From an uncultured Bacilli bacterium (GTDB lineage: Bacteria > Bacillota_I > Bacilli_A > RF39 > UBA660), in the NCBI GenBank assembly GCA_947629115.1, contig CANRCL010000006.1:1-22192 (forward strand): 22,192 bases of DNA, read 5' to 3'. Positions 13,311 through 19,602 of this stretch are shown in pieces. The notes beneath the pieces are model-generated. The model saw nothing but the letters and a program-made list of their open reading frames with translations. It was not told the DNA's origin and did not search any database. Within the stretch, counting starts at the first letter, position 1, and every line of letters starts with the position of its first letter. The position numbers and the translations under genes are program-made.

Positions 13311-15569
13311 ATGGCAAAAAGAAAAAAATCAAAAGAATCTAATGCCCCAGGAATGAGTATTGAACTAACTGGTTTAACTTTAATTTTAATTGGAATAATT
13401 GGCTTTGGTTTTGGCTATATTGGAACAATAATTAAAGAATTTGGAATGTTTTTATTAGGTTCTTGGTGGTTAATATTTGTCATTTATTTACTTTTAATCG
13501 GTTTATTTATGCTCTTTAAAAGAAAAATGCCTAAATTTTTTTCTTCTCGTTTAATTGGTTTTTATTTAATTTTAACAGTTGTTTTAGTGGCTAGTCATTT
13601 TACATTTTTAGATAAAACGGGTAGTCCAAGTGAAATTATGAAAATAACTTTTGACCAATATATGGAAAGAATTAATACCATTGATTCGGCTAGTTCAGTT
13701 TTAAATACGGGTAATACCACAATATCTATTGGGGGTGGCTTATTCGGGGCTTTAGGTATTAGTGCTTTATATTTTTTGTTTGCGAGAACTGGTACTATTG
13801 TTGTTTTAGTAGTAATTGGTTTAGTGGGAATAATTATGTTATTTGATTTAACGGCTTCAGATGTTCTTGATAAAATTAAAAGTTTCATTAAGAAAAATCG
13901 CGAATATAGTCGAGAAGATGATGATAACGATGATGAAGAAGAAAAAGAAAGTCTGGCCGATATAAGCGAAGAAGTAGAATTAGAACCAGCCTTATCTAAA
14001 ACTGATAAGAAAATAATTATTTCTAGTTTAGATGAAGTTAAAAATTTAAAAGATGAAAAAGCAAATAAAGAAGAAGTTGTAGAAGTGACACCAAAAATAA
14101 TTCCCGAAGTAGTTTCAAATGGTCCTTATAAATTACCACCAATTAGTATTTTAAATGAAGTAAAAAAACAAACTAAAAATACTAATGAAGCCTTTATCTT
14201 AAAAAATAAAGAAATATTAGAAAGAGTTTTAAAAGATTTTCAAATTAGTGGTAAAGTAGTAGATACCCATATAGGACCTGCGGTCACTCAATATGAATTA
14301 GTTGTTCCCGCCGGAACTAAAGTAAGTAGAATTTTATCAATTAATAAAGAAATTGCCTTGGCTTTAGCGGCTAAAGATGTAAGAATTCAAGCCCCAATTC
14401 CGGGAAAAAGCACCATAGGTATTGAAATTCCTAATGAAACTATAAGTGCTGTTCAATTTAGAGAAATACTAGAAGCCAATTTAAGTAATAAAAATAAATA
14501 TGATATTATGATTACTTTAGGTAAAAATTTAATGGGTAAACCAATAGTTACCGATTTAGCCAAAACACCACACCTTTTAGTAGCCGGTTCTACTGGTAGT
14601 GGTAAATCTGTTTGTATTAATTCTATAATTTGTTCAATTTTAATGAATTATACTCCAAGTGAAGTTAAACTTATTATGGTCGACCCGAAAAAAGTTGAAC
14701 TCACAAATTACAATGGAACACCACATTTGTATTGTCCGGTTGTAAATGACCCGAAAAAAGCCTCAATAATGCTTCAAAATGTTGTAAGAGAAATGGAAAA
14801 AAGATATGATGTTTTTGCTGATAAAGGGGTAAAGAAAATTAGTGAATATAATGAATATGTTGAAAAAGAAAATAAAAGACATCCGGAAAGTCCTTTACCT
14901 AAAATGCCTTTTTGGGTTGTAATAATCGATGAACTTGCTGATTTAATGTTAGTAGCCTCTAAAGAAGTAGAAGATTCTATAATGCGAATTACGCAAATGG
15001 CTAGAGCCGCTGGTATTCATTTAATTGTAGCCACCCAAAGGCCATCAACTGATGTTATAACCGGTGTAGTAAAGGCTAATATTCCATCGCGTATTTCTTT
15101 TGCGGTAGCCAGTGGTATAGATTCAAGAACTATTCTCGATATGACCGGAGCCGAAAAACTATTAGGTCGTGGAGATATGTTATATAAACCAATGAGTGAA
15201 AATATTCCCGAAAGAATTCAAGGTTGCTTTATTTCTGATGAAGAAATTGCTCGTTTAATTAAATATTGTTCTAACCAAATGAAAGCAAGTTATGTTGAAG
15301 ATATGACTGTTAGTGCCTCAAGTAATTCATCTAGTGGTAGTGGTAATGGCGAAGATGGTTATGATGACCCGATGTATGATGAAGTTGTCGAATTTGCTAT
15401 TCAAACTGGTAAAATAAGTGCTTCATTATTACAAAGAAGATTTAGATTTGGATTTAACCGGGCAGCCAGAATGGTTGATTTATTAGAATCAAGAGGAATT
15501 GTTGGACCACAAAATGGTTCCAAACCAAGAGAAGTTTTAGTTAAATTAGAAAGTGAAGAAAAGGAGTAA
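13311..15569 (+). CDS. ftsK: DNA translocase FtsK/SpoIIIE
   Basis: A hexameric ATP-driven pump that moves chromosomal DNA through the closing division septum; in sporulating bacteria a homologue (SpoIIIE) fills the forespore. At 752 residues it has a normal length. It has an N-terminal membrane region with four or five helices (about residues 18-182) and an acidic linker (about 195-280). The alpha/beta motor has Walker A GSTGSGKS (426-433) and Walker B VVIIDELADLM (Asp540-Glu541). ARAAGIHLIVATQRPSTDVI and RISFAVASGIDSRTILD follow, then the C-terminal gamma winged-helix domain (about 685-745) with LLQRRFRFGFNRAARMVDLLE, which reads DNA polarity sequences. ATG 13311 is chosen from the promoter position and the GGTGAT just upstream. 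Whether it acts as division FtsK or SpoIIIE cannot be told from this window. Confidence 0.95.
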   Translation: MAKRKKSKESNAPGMSIELTGLTLILIGIIGFGFGYIGTIIKEFGMFLLGSWWLIFVIYLLLIGLFMLFKRKMPKFFSSRLIGFYLILTVVLVASHFTFLDKTGSPSEIMKITFDQYMERINTIDSASSVLNTGNTTISIGGGLFGALGISALYFLFARTGTIVVLVVIGLVGIIMLFDLTASDVLDKIKSFIKKNREYSREDDDNDDEEEKESLADISEEVELEPALSKTDKKIIISSLDEVKNLKDEKANKEEVVEVTPKIIPEVVSNGPYKLPPISILNEVKKQTKNTNEAFILKNKEILERVLKDFQISGKVVDTHIGPAVTQYELVVPAGTKVSRILSINKEIALALAAKDVRIQAPIPGKSTIGIEIPNETISAVQFREILEANLSNKNKYDIMITLGKNLMGKPIVTDLAKTPHLLVAGSTGSGKSVCINSIICSILMNYTPSEVKLIMVDPKKVELTNYNGTPHLYCPVVNDPKKASIMLQNVVREMEKRYDVFADKGVKKISEYNEYVEKENKRHPESPLPKMPFWVVIIDELADLMLVASKEVEDSIMRITQMARAAGIHLIVATQRPSTDVITGVVKANIPSRISFAVASGIDSRTILDMTGAEKLLGRGDMLYKPMSENIPERIQGCFISDEEIARLIKYCSNQMKASYVEDMTVSASSNSSSGSGNGEDGYDDPMYDEVVEFAIQTGKISASLLQRRFRFGFNRAARMVDLLESRGIVGPQNGSKPREVLVKLESEEKE

Positions 15570-15622
15570 AATAATTTCTCTTTTTACTTGACATAAATTA
15601 GATATATTAATCTTAAAATGAG

Positions 15623-15652
15623 TTTACAAATTATTTTAGAATATGTTAAAAT
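15623..15652 (+). promoter_or_regulatory. Promoter of the thioredoxin-fold membrane protein gene
   Basis: TTTACA (15623-15628), 18 bp, TAAAAT (15647-15652), with TGT directly before the -10. Predicted start near 15659. An upstream TTGACA at 15588 has no good partner -10. Confidence 0.5.
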
Positions 15653-15675
15653 GATGATGAAAGGATATGATTTAA

Positions 15676-16269
15676 ATGACTTCATCAAAAAGTAGCAGTT
15701 TAAGTAAATCTCAAGATAGTAAAAGTAGTATACGAAATAAAAGTGAAAAATATATAGACCCTAAAAATTATTTGTATGCTGGTTTAATTTTAGTGGGAGG
15801 CATTTTAATCGTTCTCTATATATTTGAATGGTATAATGTTAAAAGAGAAGAAAAATTAATGAATAGTTATTTAGTCACTTCGAATACCGTTGAAGAAACC
15901 AATTTAGAATCTTTATCACAAAGTATTCAAGAAGCACCATCTTCCTATTTTATTTATTTAAGTTATACTAATTCAGAAGAAGTATATAATTTAGAAAAAA
16001 CTTTAAAAAGAGTAATTGATAAATATAAATTAAATGATATATTTTATTATGTTAATTTATCTAATTTGAAAGAAAATGATAAAGATTATTTAAATTATGT
16101 TAAACAAACTTTAAATTTACCTACTTTAGAAAAAATACCCGCTATTGTATATATTAATGAGGGAAATATTTCAGAAAGTAATATTTTAACTGGTAAAGGA
16201 AAGAATATTTTACAAGCCAGTGAATTGGAAAATTTATTAGAAAAAAATGAATTTGATATTGTAAAATAG
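15676..16269 (+). CDS. Single-pass membrane protein with a thioredoxin-like outer domain
   Basis: 197 residues: a Ser/Lys-rich cytoplasmic N-terminus (about 1-32), one membrane helix (about 34-54, YAGLILVGGILIVLYIFEWY), a linker, then a domain of about 110 residues with thioredoxin-like order. That domain has a FIYLSYTNSEE strand-loop where the active site would be, FYYVNLS as the next strand, KIPAIVYINEG with the typical cis-proline position, and a final helix. The CxxC redox pair is absent (YTNSEE instead), so it is unlikely to be a disulfide oxidoreductase; a binding or scaffold role is more likely. The fold call is inferred from pattern only. AAAGGAT (15660-15666) is the ribosome site. 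It lies between ftsK and the cotJ genes; whether it has a sporulation role is unknown. Confidence 0.65.
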   Translation: MTSSKSSSLSKSQDSKSSIRNKSEKYIDPKNYLYAGLILVGGILIVLYIFEWYNVKREEKLMNSYLVTSNTVEETNLESLSQSIQEAPSSYFIYLSYTNSEEVYNLEKTLKRVIDKYKLNDIFYYVNLSNLKENDKDYLNYVKQTLNLPTLEKIPAIVYINEGNISESNILTGKGKNILQASELENLLEKNEFDIVK

Positions 16270-16299
16270 GCATAAGCACTTTAGACAAATAAATTATCT

Positions 16300-16308
16300 C
16301 ATACATTA
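16300..16308 (+). promoter_or_regulatory. Possible sporulation sigma (SigE/SigK) -10 element
   Basis: CATACATTA (16300-16308) matches the -10 consensus of SigE (CATACAHT) and SigK (CATAnnnTA). It lies directly upstream of the cotJ genes, which are SigE-dependent in Bacillus subtilis. No convincing -35 is seen, and the predicted start would fall at the ribosome site, giving a very short leader. Confidence 0.4.
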
Positions 16309-16328
16309 AGGTAGGAGGTAATTTTTTT

Positions 16329-16805
16329 ATGTTATTTGACAATAATGATGTGGACTTAGATTTTGCTTTATTAAATTTAGCCGGCTTAAATACCCCAAAT
16401 AATATGAATAGTAGTAAATTTGATATGAGTAGTATGTTTAATAAAAATATTCTACCAGCCAAAGAAGGATTTTTAAGAGGTAATATGTTTAAAGATGAAT
16501 ATAAACCTTATAAAAATTTAACTTATATTAATATTCGTCCCAAAAATGAAAGAGAAGCCAAATTATTTAATGTTATGCAATATTCTTTTGCCATTAATGA
16601 TTTAAATTTATATTTAGATTTACATCCAGAAGATACTACTACTTTAAAATTATTTCAAGATATGGTTAAAGAAGAAAAAGAGGCTAAAAAAGAATATATG
16701 CAAAGTTATGGTCCTCTAACAGTTTCAAAAGTTAAAGGCGATAAGTTTGACTGGATTGATAATCCTTGGACTTGGGAAAATCTAGGAGGTAATATGTATG
16801 TTTAA
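16329..16805 (+). CDS. cotJB: CotJA-CotJB fusion, spore coat assembly protein
   Basis: 158 residues that appear to join two normally separate cotJ products. The N-terminal third carries PAKEGFLRGNMFKDEYKPYK (about 44-63), like the CotJA core (ALxRGTLFPELYKPY). From about residue 75 the sequence is CotJB: NEREAKLFNVMQYSFAINDL, NLYLDLHPEDTTTLK, YMQSYGPLT, and the C-terminal Trp-rich DWIDNPWTWE. In Bacillus, cotJA, cotJB and cotJC form an operon whose products enter the inner coat. AGGAGGT (16313-16319) sits nine bases before the ATG. The gene overlaps cotJC by eight bases and contains the cotJC ribosome site. The CotJB half is certain; the CotJA half rests on a short motif. Confidence 0.82.
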   Translation: MLFDNNDVDLDFALLNLAGLNTPNNMNSSKFDMSSMFNKNILPAKEGFLRGNMFKDEYKPYKNLTYINIRPKNEREAKLFNVMQYSFAINDLNLYLDLHPEDTTTLKLFQDMVKEEKEAKKEYMQSYGPLTVSKVKGDKFDWIDNPWTWENLGGNMYV

Positions 16806-17355
16806 GTATGTAAAACACACTAATTATCCAATTAATATTACTAAAAAAGATTTAAGGATGGCCAAATTTTTATTGACGCAATTTGGTGGCGCTAATGGTG
16901 AACTTGCTGCCGCTATGCGTTATTTTAGTCAAAAATTTACTATGCCAGATGATAAAGGTAAAGCCTTACTTAATGATATTTCAACTGAAGAACTTGGGCA
17001 TTGTGAAATGATTTGTACAATGGTTTCCCAATTAACTAAAAATGCTACTTTAAAAGAATTAGAAGAGGCTGGTCTTGCTTCATATTATGCCGACCATAAT
17101 AAAGGAATTTATCCAGTTGATGCATCAGGAGTACCATTTAGTGCTATGTATTTTGCGGTAACAGCCGACCCTATTGCGGATTTAATGGAAGATATGGCTG
17201 CGGAACAAAAAGCGAGAGCAGTATATGAAAATTTAATTGATTTAACCGATGATGAAGATGTTTTAGCACCCCTTTTATTCTTAAGACAAAGAGAAGTAGT
17301 TCATTTTAATCGTTTTAAAGAATTATATGAATATTATAAAAGTAAAGAATATTAA
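16798..17355 (+). CDS. cotJC: CotJC, manganese catalase-like spore coat protein
   Basis: 185 residues of the di-manganese catalase family, a four-helix bundle that decomposes hydrogen peroxide; CotJC is the coat member. Expected metal ligands are visible: Glu35 in GGANGELAAAMRYFSQ, Glu65 and His68 in STEELGHCE, Glu136 in MAAEQKARAVYENL, and Glu166/His169 in REVVHFNRF. Length is standard. Start at 16798 (MFKYVKHTNYP) has a full AGGAGGT (16784-16790) seven bases upstream, inside the end of the cotJAB frame, so the two genes are translationally coupled. It implies the organism makes spores or descends from spore formers. Confidence 0.95.
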   Translation: MFKYVKHTNYPINITKKDLRMAKFLLTQFGGANGELAAAMRYFSQKFTMPDDKGKALLNDISTEELGHCEMICTMVSQLTKNATLKELEEAGLASYYADHNKGIYPVDASGVPFSAMYFAVTADPIADLMEDMAAEQKARAVYENLIDLTDDEDVLAPLLFLRQREVVHFNRFKELYEYYKSKEY

Positions 17356-17385
17356 TTGACACTTATAAAAAATTTATGTTAATAT
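17356..17385 (+). promoter_or_regulatory. Promoter of a candidate small RNA
   Basis: TTGACA (17356-17361), 18 bp, TAATAT (17380-17385), with TGT before the -10. It starts one base after the cotJC stop. Predicted initiation is 17391-17392. Confidence 0.65.
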
Positions 17386-17390
17386 TTATT

Positions 17391-17470
17391 TGCCGGAGCC
17401 AATTGGCTTGTCAGGTCGACAATTAAATTTAAATAAAGATTTAATTGGGAAGGTCTTTTTAGACCTTTTT
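17391..17470 (+). ncRNA. Candidate structured small RNA (about 80 nt)
   Basis: A GC-richer stretch with its own promoter and intrinsic terminator but no open frame. Elements: AGCC-AATT-GGCT (17397-17408); TTGTC (17408-17412) with GACAA (17418-17422) around loop AGGTC; and a long AT hairpin CAATTAAAT (17420-17428) with ATTTAATTG (17439-17447) that competes with the second hairpin. The loop AGGTC duplicates the terminator's 5' strand and could pair with GACCT at 17462-17466. I do not recognise a known RNA family. The 3' end is convergent with the DUF3800 gene. Confidence 0.55.
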
Positions 17471-17471
17471 A
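17450..17471 (+). terminator. Terminator of the small RNA, shared with DUF3800 gene end
   Basis: AAGGTCT (17450-17456), TTTT loop, AGACCTT (17461-17467), then TTTATTT. On the minus strand the same stem directly follows the DUF3800 stop and is less T-rich afterwards, so it may work in both directions. Confidence 0.85.
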
Positions 17472-18203
17472 TTTGGGTAAATAAATTTTATATTTAATAT
17501 AGTTTAATTTTTCTTCAATTATTTTTCTATTTAAATTATTTTGAATAGTAGTCTTTCTAATAGTACCAGCGATTAAATCAGCGGCTTGAACAGGATAACA
17601 ATTTTTAGAATTTCTATAATATAAAGTAATTTTTAAATTACCATCAATAACTTTAGGAAAATAAATATTATTTTTAATATCATTAATTCCATATTTTAAT
17701 TCTTCATATATACTTGTTTTTAAATCATAATAACCATTACTTTTATAATTCATTTCATCAATATTTAAAATAATTTCTAAATCATCTTTAGGATTAATAA
17801 TTTTATCTTTAATAAGACCTTTTAAGGCTTCTTTTATTAACATTTTAATAGCATAATCAATATATCTTCCTTTGGCTTTTTTACTTTTAAGAATATTTTC
17901 ATATATTTTAGAATTATCAATAGTACAAGAAATAAGAATATATTTTTTTAAATAATTTAAAAATCTTCTTAAATGTTTAGGCTTTAAATTATAATGTTTT
18001 AATTCAGGACATTTTAAATTACAATTATCTTTCATTTTACAATAAGAACATTTATGTTCATTAACAATTTTTTTATATTGAGTAATAAATTTATCTCTTT
18101 CTAAATTATTTAAAAAAATTATTCCTCCGTAGCAGGCAATTTCTTCACTTTTAGCAAATATTCCTGAATCATCGATAGCAATATATATTGTTTGTTTTTG
18201 CAT
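17469..18203 (-). CDS. DUF3800 domain protein with a four-cysteine cluster
   Basis: 244 residues. The start YIAIDDSGIF and the late motif YPVQAADLIAGTIRK fit DUF3800 (usual form 'YIFxDESG ... QxADlIAg'), a family with a suspected RNase H-like nuclease fold, common in mobile and defence contexts but of unproved function. A compact Cys cluster, H50-x-C52-x2-C55-x5-C61-x3-C65 with H70, looks like a zinc or iron-sulfur site inserted in the fold and is not a standard family feature to my knowledge. The second acidic position is D-D rather than D-E. AAAGG lies about ten bases before the ATG. It is monocistronic and points towards the small RNA and the cotJ genes. Confidence 0.75.
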   Translation of the reverse strand: MQKQTIYIAIDDSGIFAKSEEIACYGGIIFLNNLERDKFITQYKKIVNEHKCSYCKMKDNCNLKCPELKHYNLKPKHLRRFLNYLKKYILISCTIDNSKIYENILKSKKAKGRYIDYAIKMLIKEALKGLIKDKIINPKDDLEIILNIDEMNYKSNGYYDLKTSIYEELKYGINDIKNNIYFPKVIDGNLKITLYYRNSKNCYPVQAADLIAGTIRKTTIQNNLNRKIIEEKLNYIKYKIYLPK

Positions 18204-18294
18204 TTTTTAAAGCCTTTCTATATTGCTACTTATTAACTATCTTTTTCATATTATCATAAATTAATAAATTAATCTATTTATTTTTAAAATTTTT

Positions 18295-18303
18295 TGGTAT
18301 AAT
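18295..18303 (+). promoter_or_regulatory. Extended -10 promoter
   Basis: TGGTATAAT (18295-18303) is an extended -10 with only a weak -35 upstream. It drives the small membrane protein gene and probably the UPF0316 gene. Confidence 0.55.
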
Positions 18304-18328
18304 TTATACGGAAAGTAGGAAAATAATT

Positions 18329-18562
18329 ATGAGATATAATAATACGAATAAATATCGACCAAAAATAGAGAAAGTTGAAGATACTGAAGAAGAAAAGAAA
18401 CCCCAAGAAGTTAAACTTAAAAGTGAAATGTATAATCACGATAATGAACAATTAACTAAAAGAGAAATTGAAGAAAATAGTAATGCTATTATGTGGGGCT
18501 TTGTTCTTGGTTTTATTCTTTTCTTAATCCTATTTATTTTTATTATTGTATTTGTTAAATAA
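18329..18562 (+). CDS. Small membrane protein of unknown function (77 aa)
   Basis: A charged Lys/Glu-rich cytoplasmic segment (about residues 1-52) followed by one C-terminal membrane helix (about 54-76, MWGFVLGFILFLILFIFIIV), so probably tail-anchored. No family recognised. AGGA (18317-18320) precedes the ATG at suitable spacing. It lies 15 bases before the UPF0316 gene, which suggests co-transcription. Confidence 0.75.
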   Translation: MRYNNTNKYRPKIEKVEDTEEEKKPQEVKLKSEMYNHDNEQLTKREIEENSNAIMWGFVLGFILFLILFIFIIVFVK

Positions 18563-18577
18563 AAGGATTTGATTTTA

Positions 18578-19090
18578 ATGTTTTTACTTACTTGTCTTAA
18601 AATTTTTGCTGCTCGTATTGTTGATGTGACATTAGGAACTTTAAGAACTGTTTTCTTTGTTAAAGGTAAAACAATTGAACCATTTATTATTGCTTTTTTT
18701 GAAGTATTAGTATGGTATATAGTAGCAAGAGAAGCCCTTAATACAAGAGGTAATCCTTGGTTAATCGCTATATTTTATGCGGGTGGGTATGCAACTGGTA
18801 CTTATATTGGCTCTATTCTTTCTAATAAATTAATAAGAGGTTATGTATCTATTCAAATAGTTATAAATAATAACTCTAATGATTTAATAAATTATTTAAG
18901 AAAAAAAGGTTATGCTGTATCAGTTATTGAACTTAAAAATGATTATGATGGTAAAAATAAAGATATGTTATATGTTGAAGTAAATAATAAAAGAATTAAA
19001 GAGTTAACTAATATTGTTAAAAAATTTGATAAAAATGCTTTTATAGTTGTTAATGAAACTAAATTAGTACAAAATGGTTTGTTAAAGTAA
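18578..19090 (+). CDS. UPF0316 family membrane protein (YebE-like, DUF2179/DUF5698)
   Basis: 170 residues: three N-terminal membrane helices (about 1-80; RIVDVTLGTLRTVFFVKGKT and PFIIAFFEVLVWYIVAREAL are the typical DUF5698 core) followed by a soluble DUF2179 domain (about 90-160; KKGYAVSVIELKNDYDGKNK, MLYVEVNNKRIKELTNIVKK). The family is widespread in Bacillota, resembles B. subtilis YebE, and has no established function; the DUF2179 domain resembles a ligand-binding module. The ATG at 18578 is preferred to an in-frame TTG at 18569, because AAAGGAT (18562-18568) would overlap the TTG. A terminator overlaps its stop. Confidence 0.88.
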   Translation: MFLLTCLKIFAARIVDVTLGTLRTVFFVKGKTIEPFIIAFFEVLVWYIVAREALNTRGNPWLIAIFYAGGYATGTYIGSILSNKLIRGYVSIQIVINNNSNDLINYLRKKGYAVSVIELKNDYDGKNKDMLYVEVNNKRIKELTNIVKKFDKNAFIVVNETKLVQNGLLK

Positions 19091-19110
19091 TCTAAGTATT
19101 ACTTTTTTTG
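19084..19110 (+). terminator. Terminator after the UPF0316 gene
   Basis: AAAGTAAT (19084-19091), a six-base loop and ATTACTTT (19098-19105), followed by TTTTG. The 5' arm includes the last codons and the stop. Confidence 0.75.
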
Positions 19111-19118
19111 CTTTTTAC

Positions 19119-19161
19119 TCTATGCCGAATTTTTTGCATTTGCAAAGAATTTCGGCGTAGA
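19119..19161. repeat. Long near-perfect hairpin, 19 bp
   Basis: Outer stem TCTATGCCGAA (19119-19129) with TTCGGCGTAGA (19151-19161), inner stem TTTTTTGC (19130-19137) with GCAAAGAA (19142-19149), one bulged T and an ATTT loop. It has no T-run on either side, so it is not an ordinary terminator. It could be a repeat element or processing site. Confidence 0.8.
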
Positions 19162-19262
19162 AAATATTGACATCATTTAAAATAAATTATCAAATTTTAT
19201 TGAACCGGTTATTATGATAGGCAATTCACCCCAACCTACGATTAATTTTTCTTAAAAATATC
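19162..19262. other. Unexplained spacer before the rimP promoter
   Basis: It contains TTGACA (19167-19172) with a poor -10 TCAAAT (19190-19195), then a GC-richer block at 19203-19240 with AACCGGTT and TAGG...CCTA complementarity. No open frame and no RNA family I recognise. It could be a short structured RNA or a decayed gene. Confidence 0.3.
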
Positions 19263-19291
19263 TTGTATCTAAAGTAAAAATTTGTTATAAT
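19263..19291 (+). promoter_or_regulatory. Promoter of the rimP-nusA-ylxR-infB operon
   Basis: TTGTAT (19263-19268), 17 bp, TATAAT (19286-19291) with TGT before the -10. Predicted start near 19298. Confidence 0.75.
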
Positions 19292-19304
19292 TAGTTTGCA
19301 ATTT

Positions 19305-19331
19305 AAGTGGGACAAAAATCCTGCTTTTATT
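19305..19331 (+). terminator. Leader hairpin/attenuator upstream of rimP
   Basis: AAGTGGGA (19305-19312), CAAAAA loop, TCCTGCTT (19319-19326; two G-T pairs), then a TT-rich run. An intrinsic-terminator-like hairpin in the leader suggests attenuation, possibly feedback by NusA. In many Bacillota I recall a similar G-rich hairpin before rimP. Confidence 0.6.
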
Positions 19332-19348
19332 TATAGTTAGAGGTGAGT

Positions 19349-19597
19349 ATGGAAAAATTAGAAGAGTTAAAAAATGAGTTAAGTAAAAAACTTGAAGCCA
19401 GTGAAGTAATTGTTGATGATATTTATATTGAAAAGAAAGGCAAGTATACATTTTTGACAGTTGTTTTAGACAAAGTAGGGGGTATTGATTTAGACGGAAT
19501 TGTTGATGCTACCAATTTGATAAATCCCATAGTGGATGAATATGATATATGTGATAATGAATATATTTTAGATGTTATTAGTAAGGAAAGAGGTTAA
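19349..19597 (+). CDS. rimP: RimP, N-terminal domain only
   Basis: RimP helps 30S ribosomal subunit maturation. These 82 residues correspond to the N-terminal alpha/beta domain: DDIYIEKKGKYTFLTVVLDK, GGIDLDGIVDATNLINPIVDE, then YILDVISKERG at the point where full-length proteins continue with 'YxLEVSSPGLxRPL'. The SH3-like C-terminal domain (about 70 residues more) is absent, and the stop is followed after five bases by nusA, so there is no room for a frameshifted remainder. The start is ATG 19349; a GTG at 19343 overlaps the AGAGGTGA ribosome site. First gene of the operon. The short form may be a lineage trait; activity without the second domain is uncertain. Confidence 0.85.
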   Translation: MEKLEELKNELSKKLEASEVIVDDIYIEKKGKYTFLTVVLDKVGGIDLDGIVDATNLINPIVDEYDICDNEYILDVISKERG

Positions 19598-19602
19598 AAA
19601 AT

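Noticed and set aside
13595..13888. Minus-strand open frame within ftsK.
   Set aside because: It lies opposite the membrane region of a clearly conserved gene; no ribosome site or promoter.
17391..17450. Considered as a tRNA because GCCGGAGCC and AATTGGCTTGTCAGG resemble an acceptor and D-arm.
   Set aside because: There is no T-loop GGTTCRANTCC, no anticodon arm of correct length and no matching 3' acceptor strand.
19203..19250. Minus-strand reading of the GC-rich block as a decayed protein end (NRRLG.IAYHNNRFNKI).
   Set aside because: It needs an internal stop to be ignored, is under 20 codons and matches nothing I can name.
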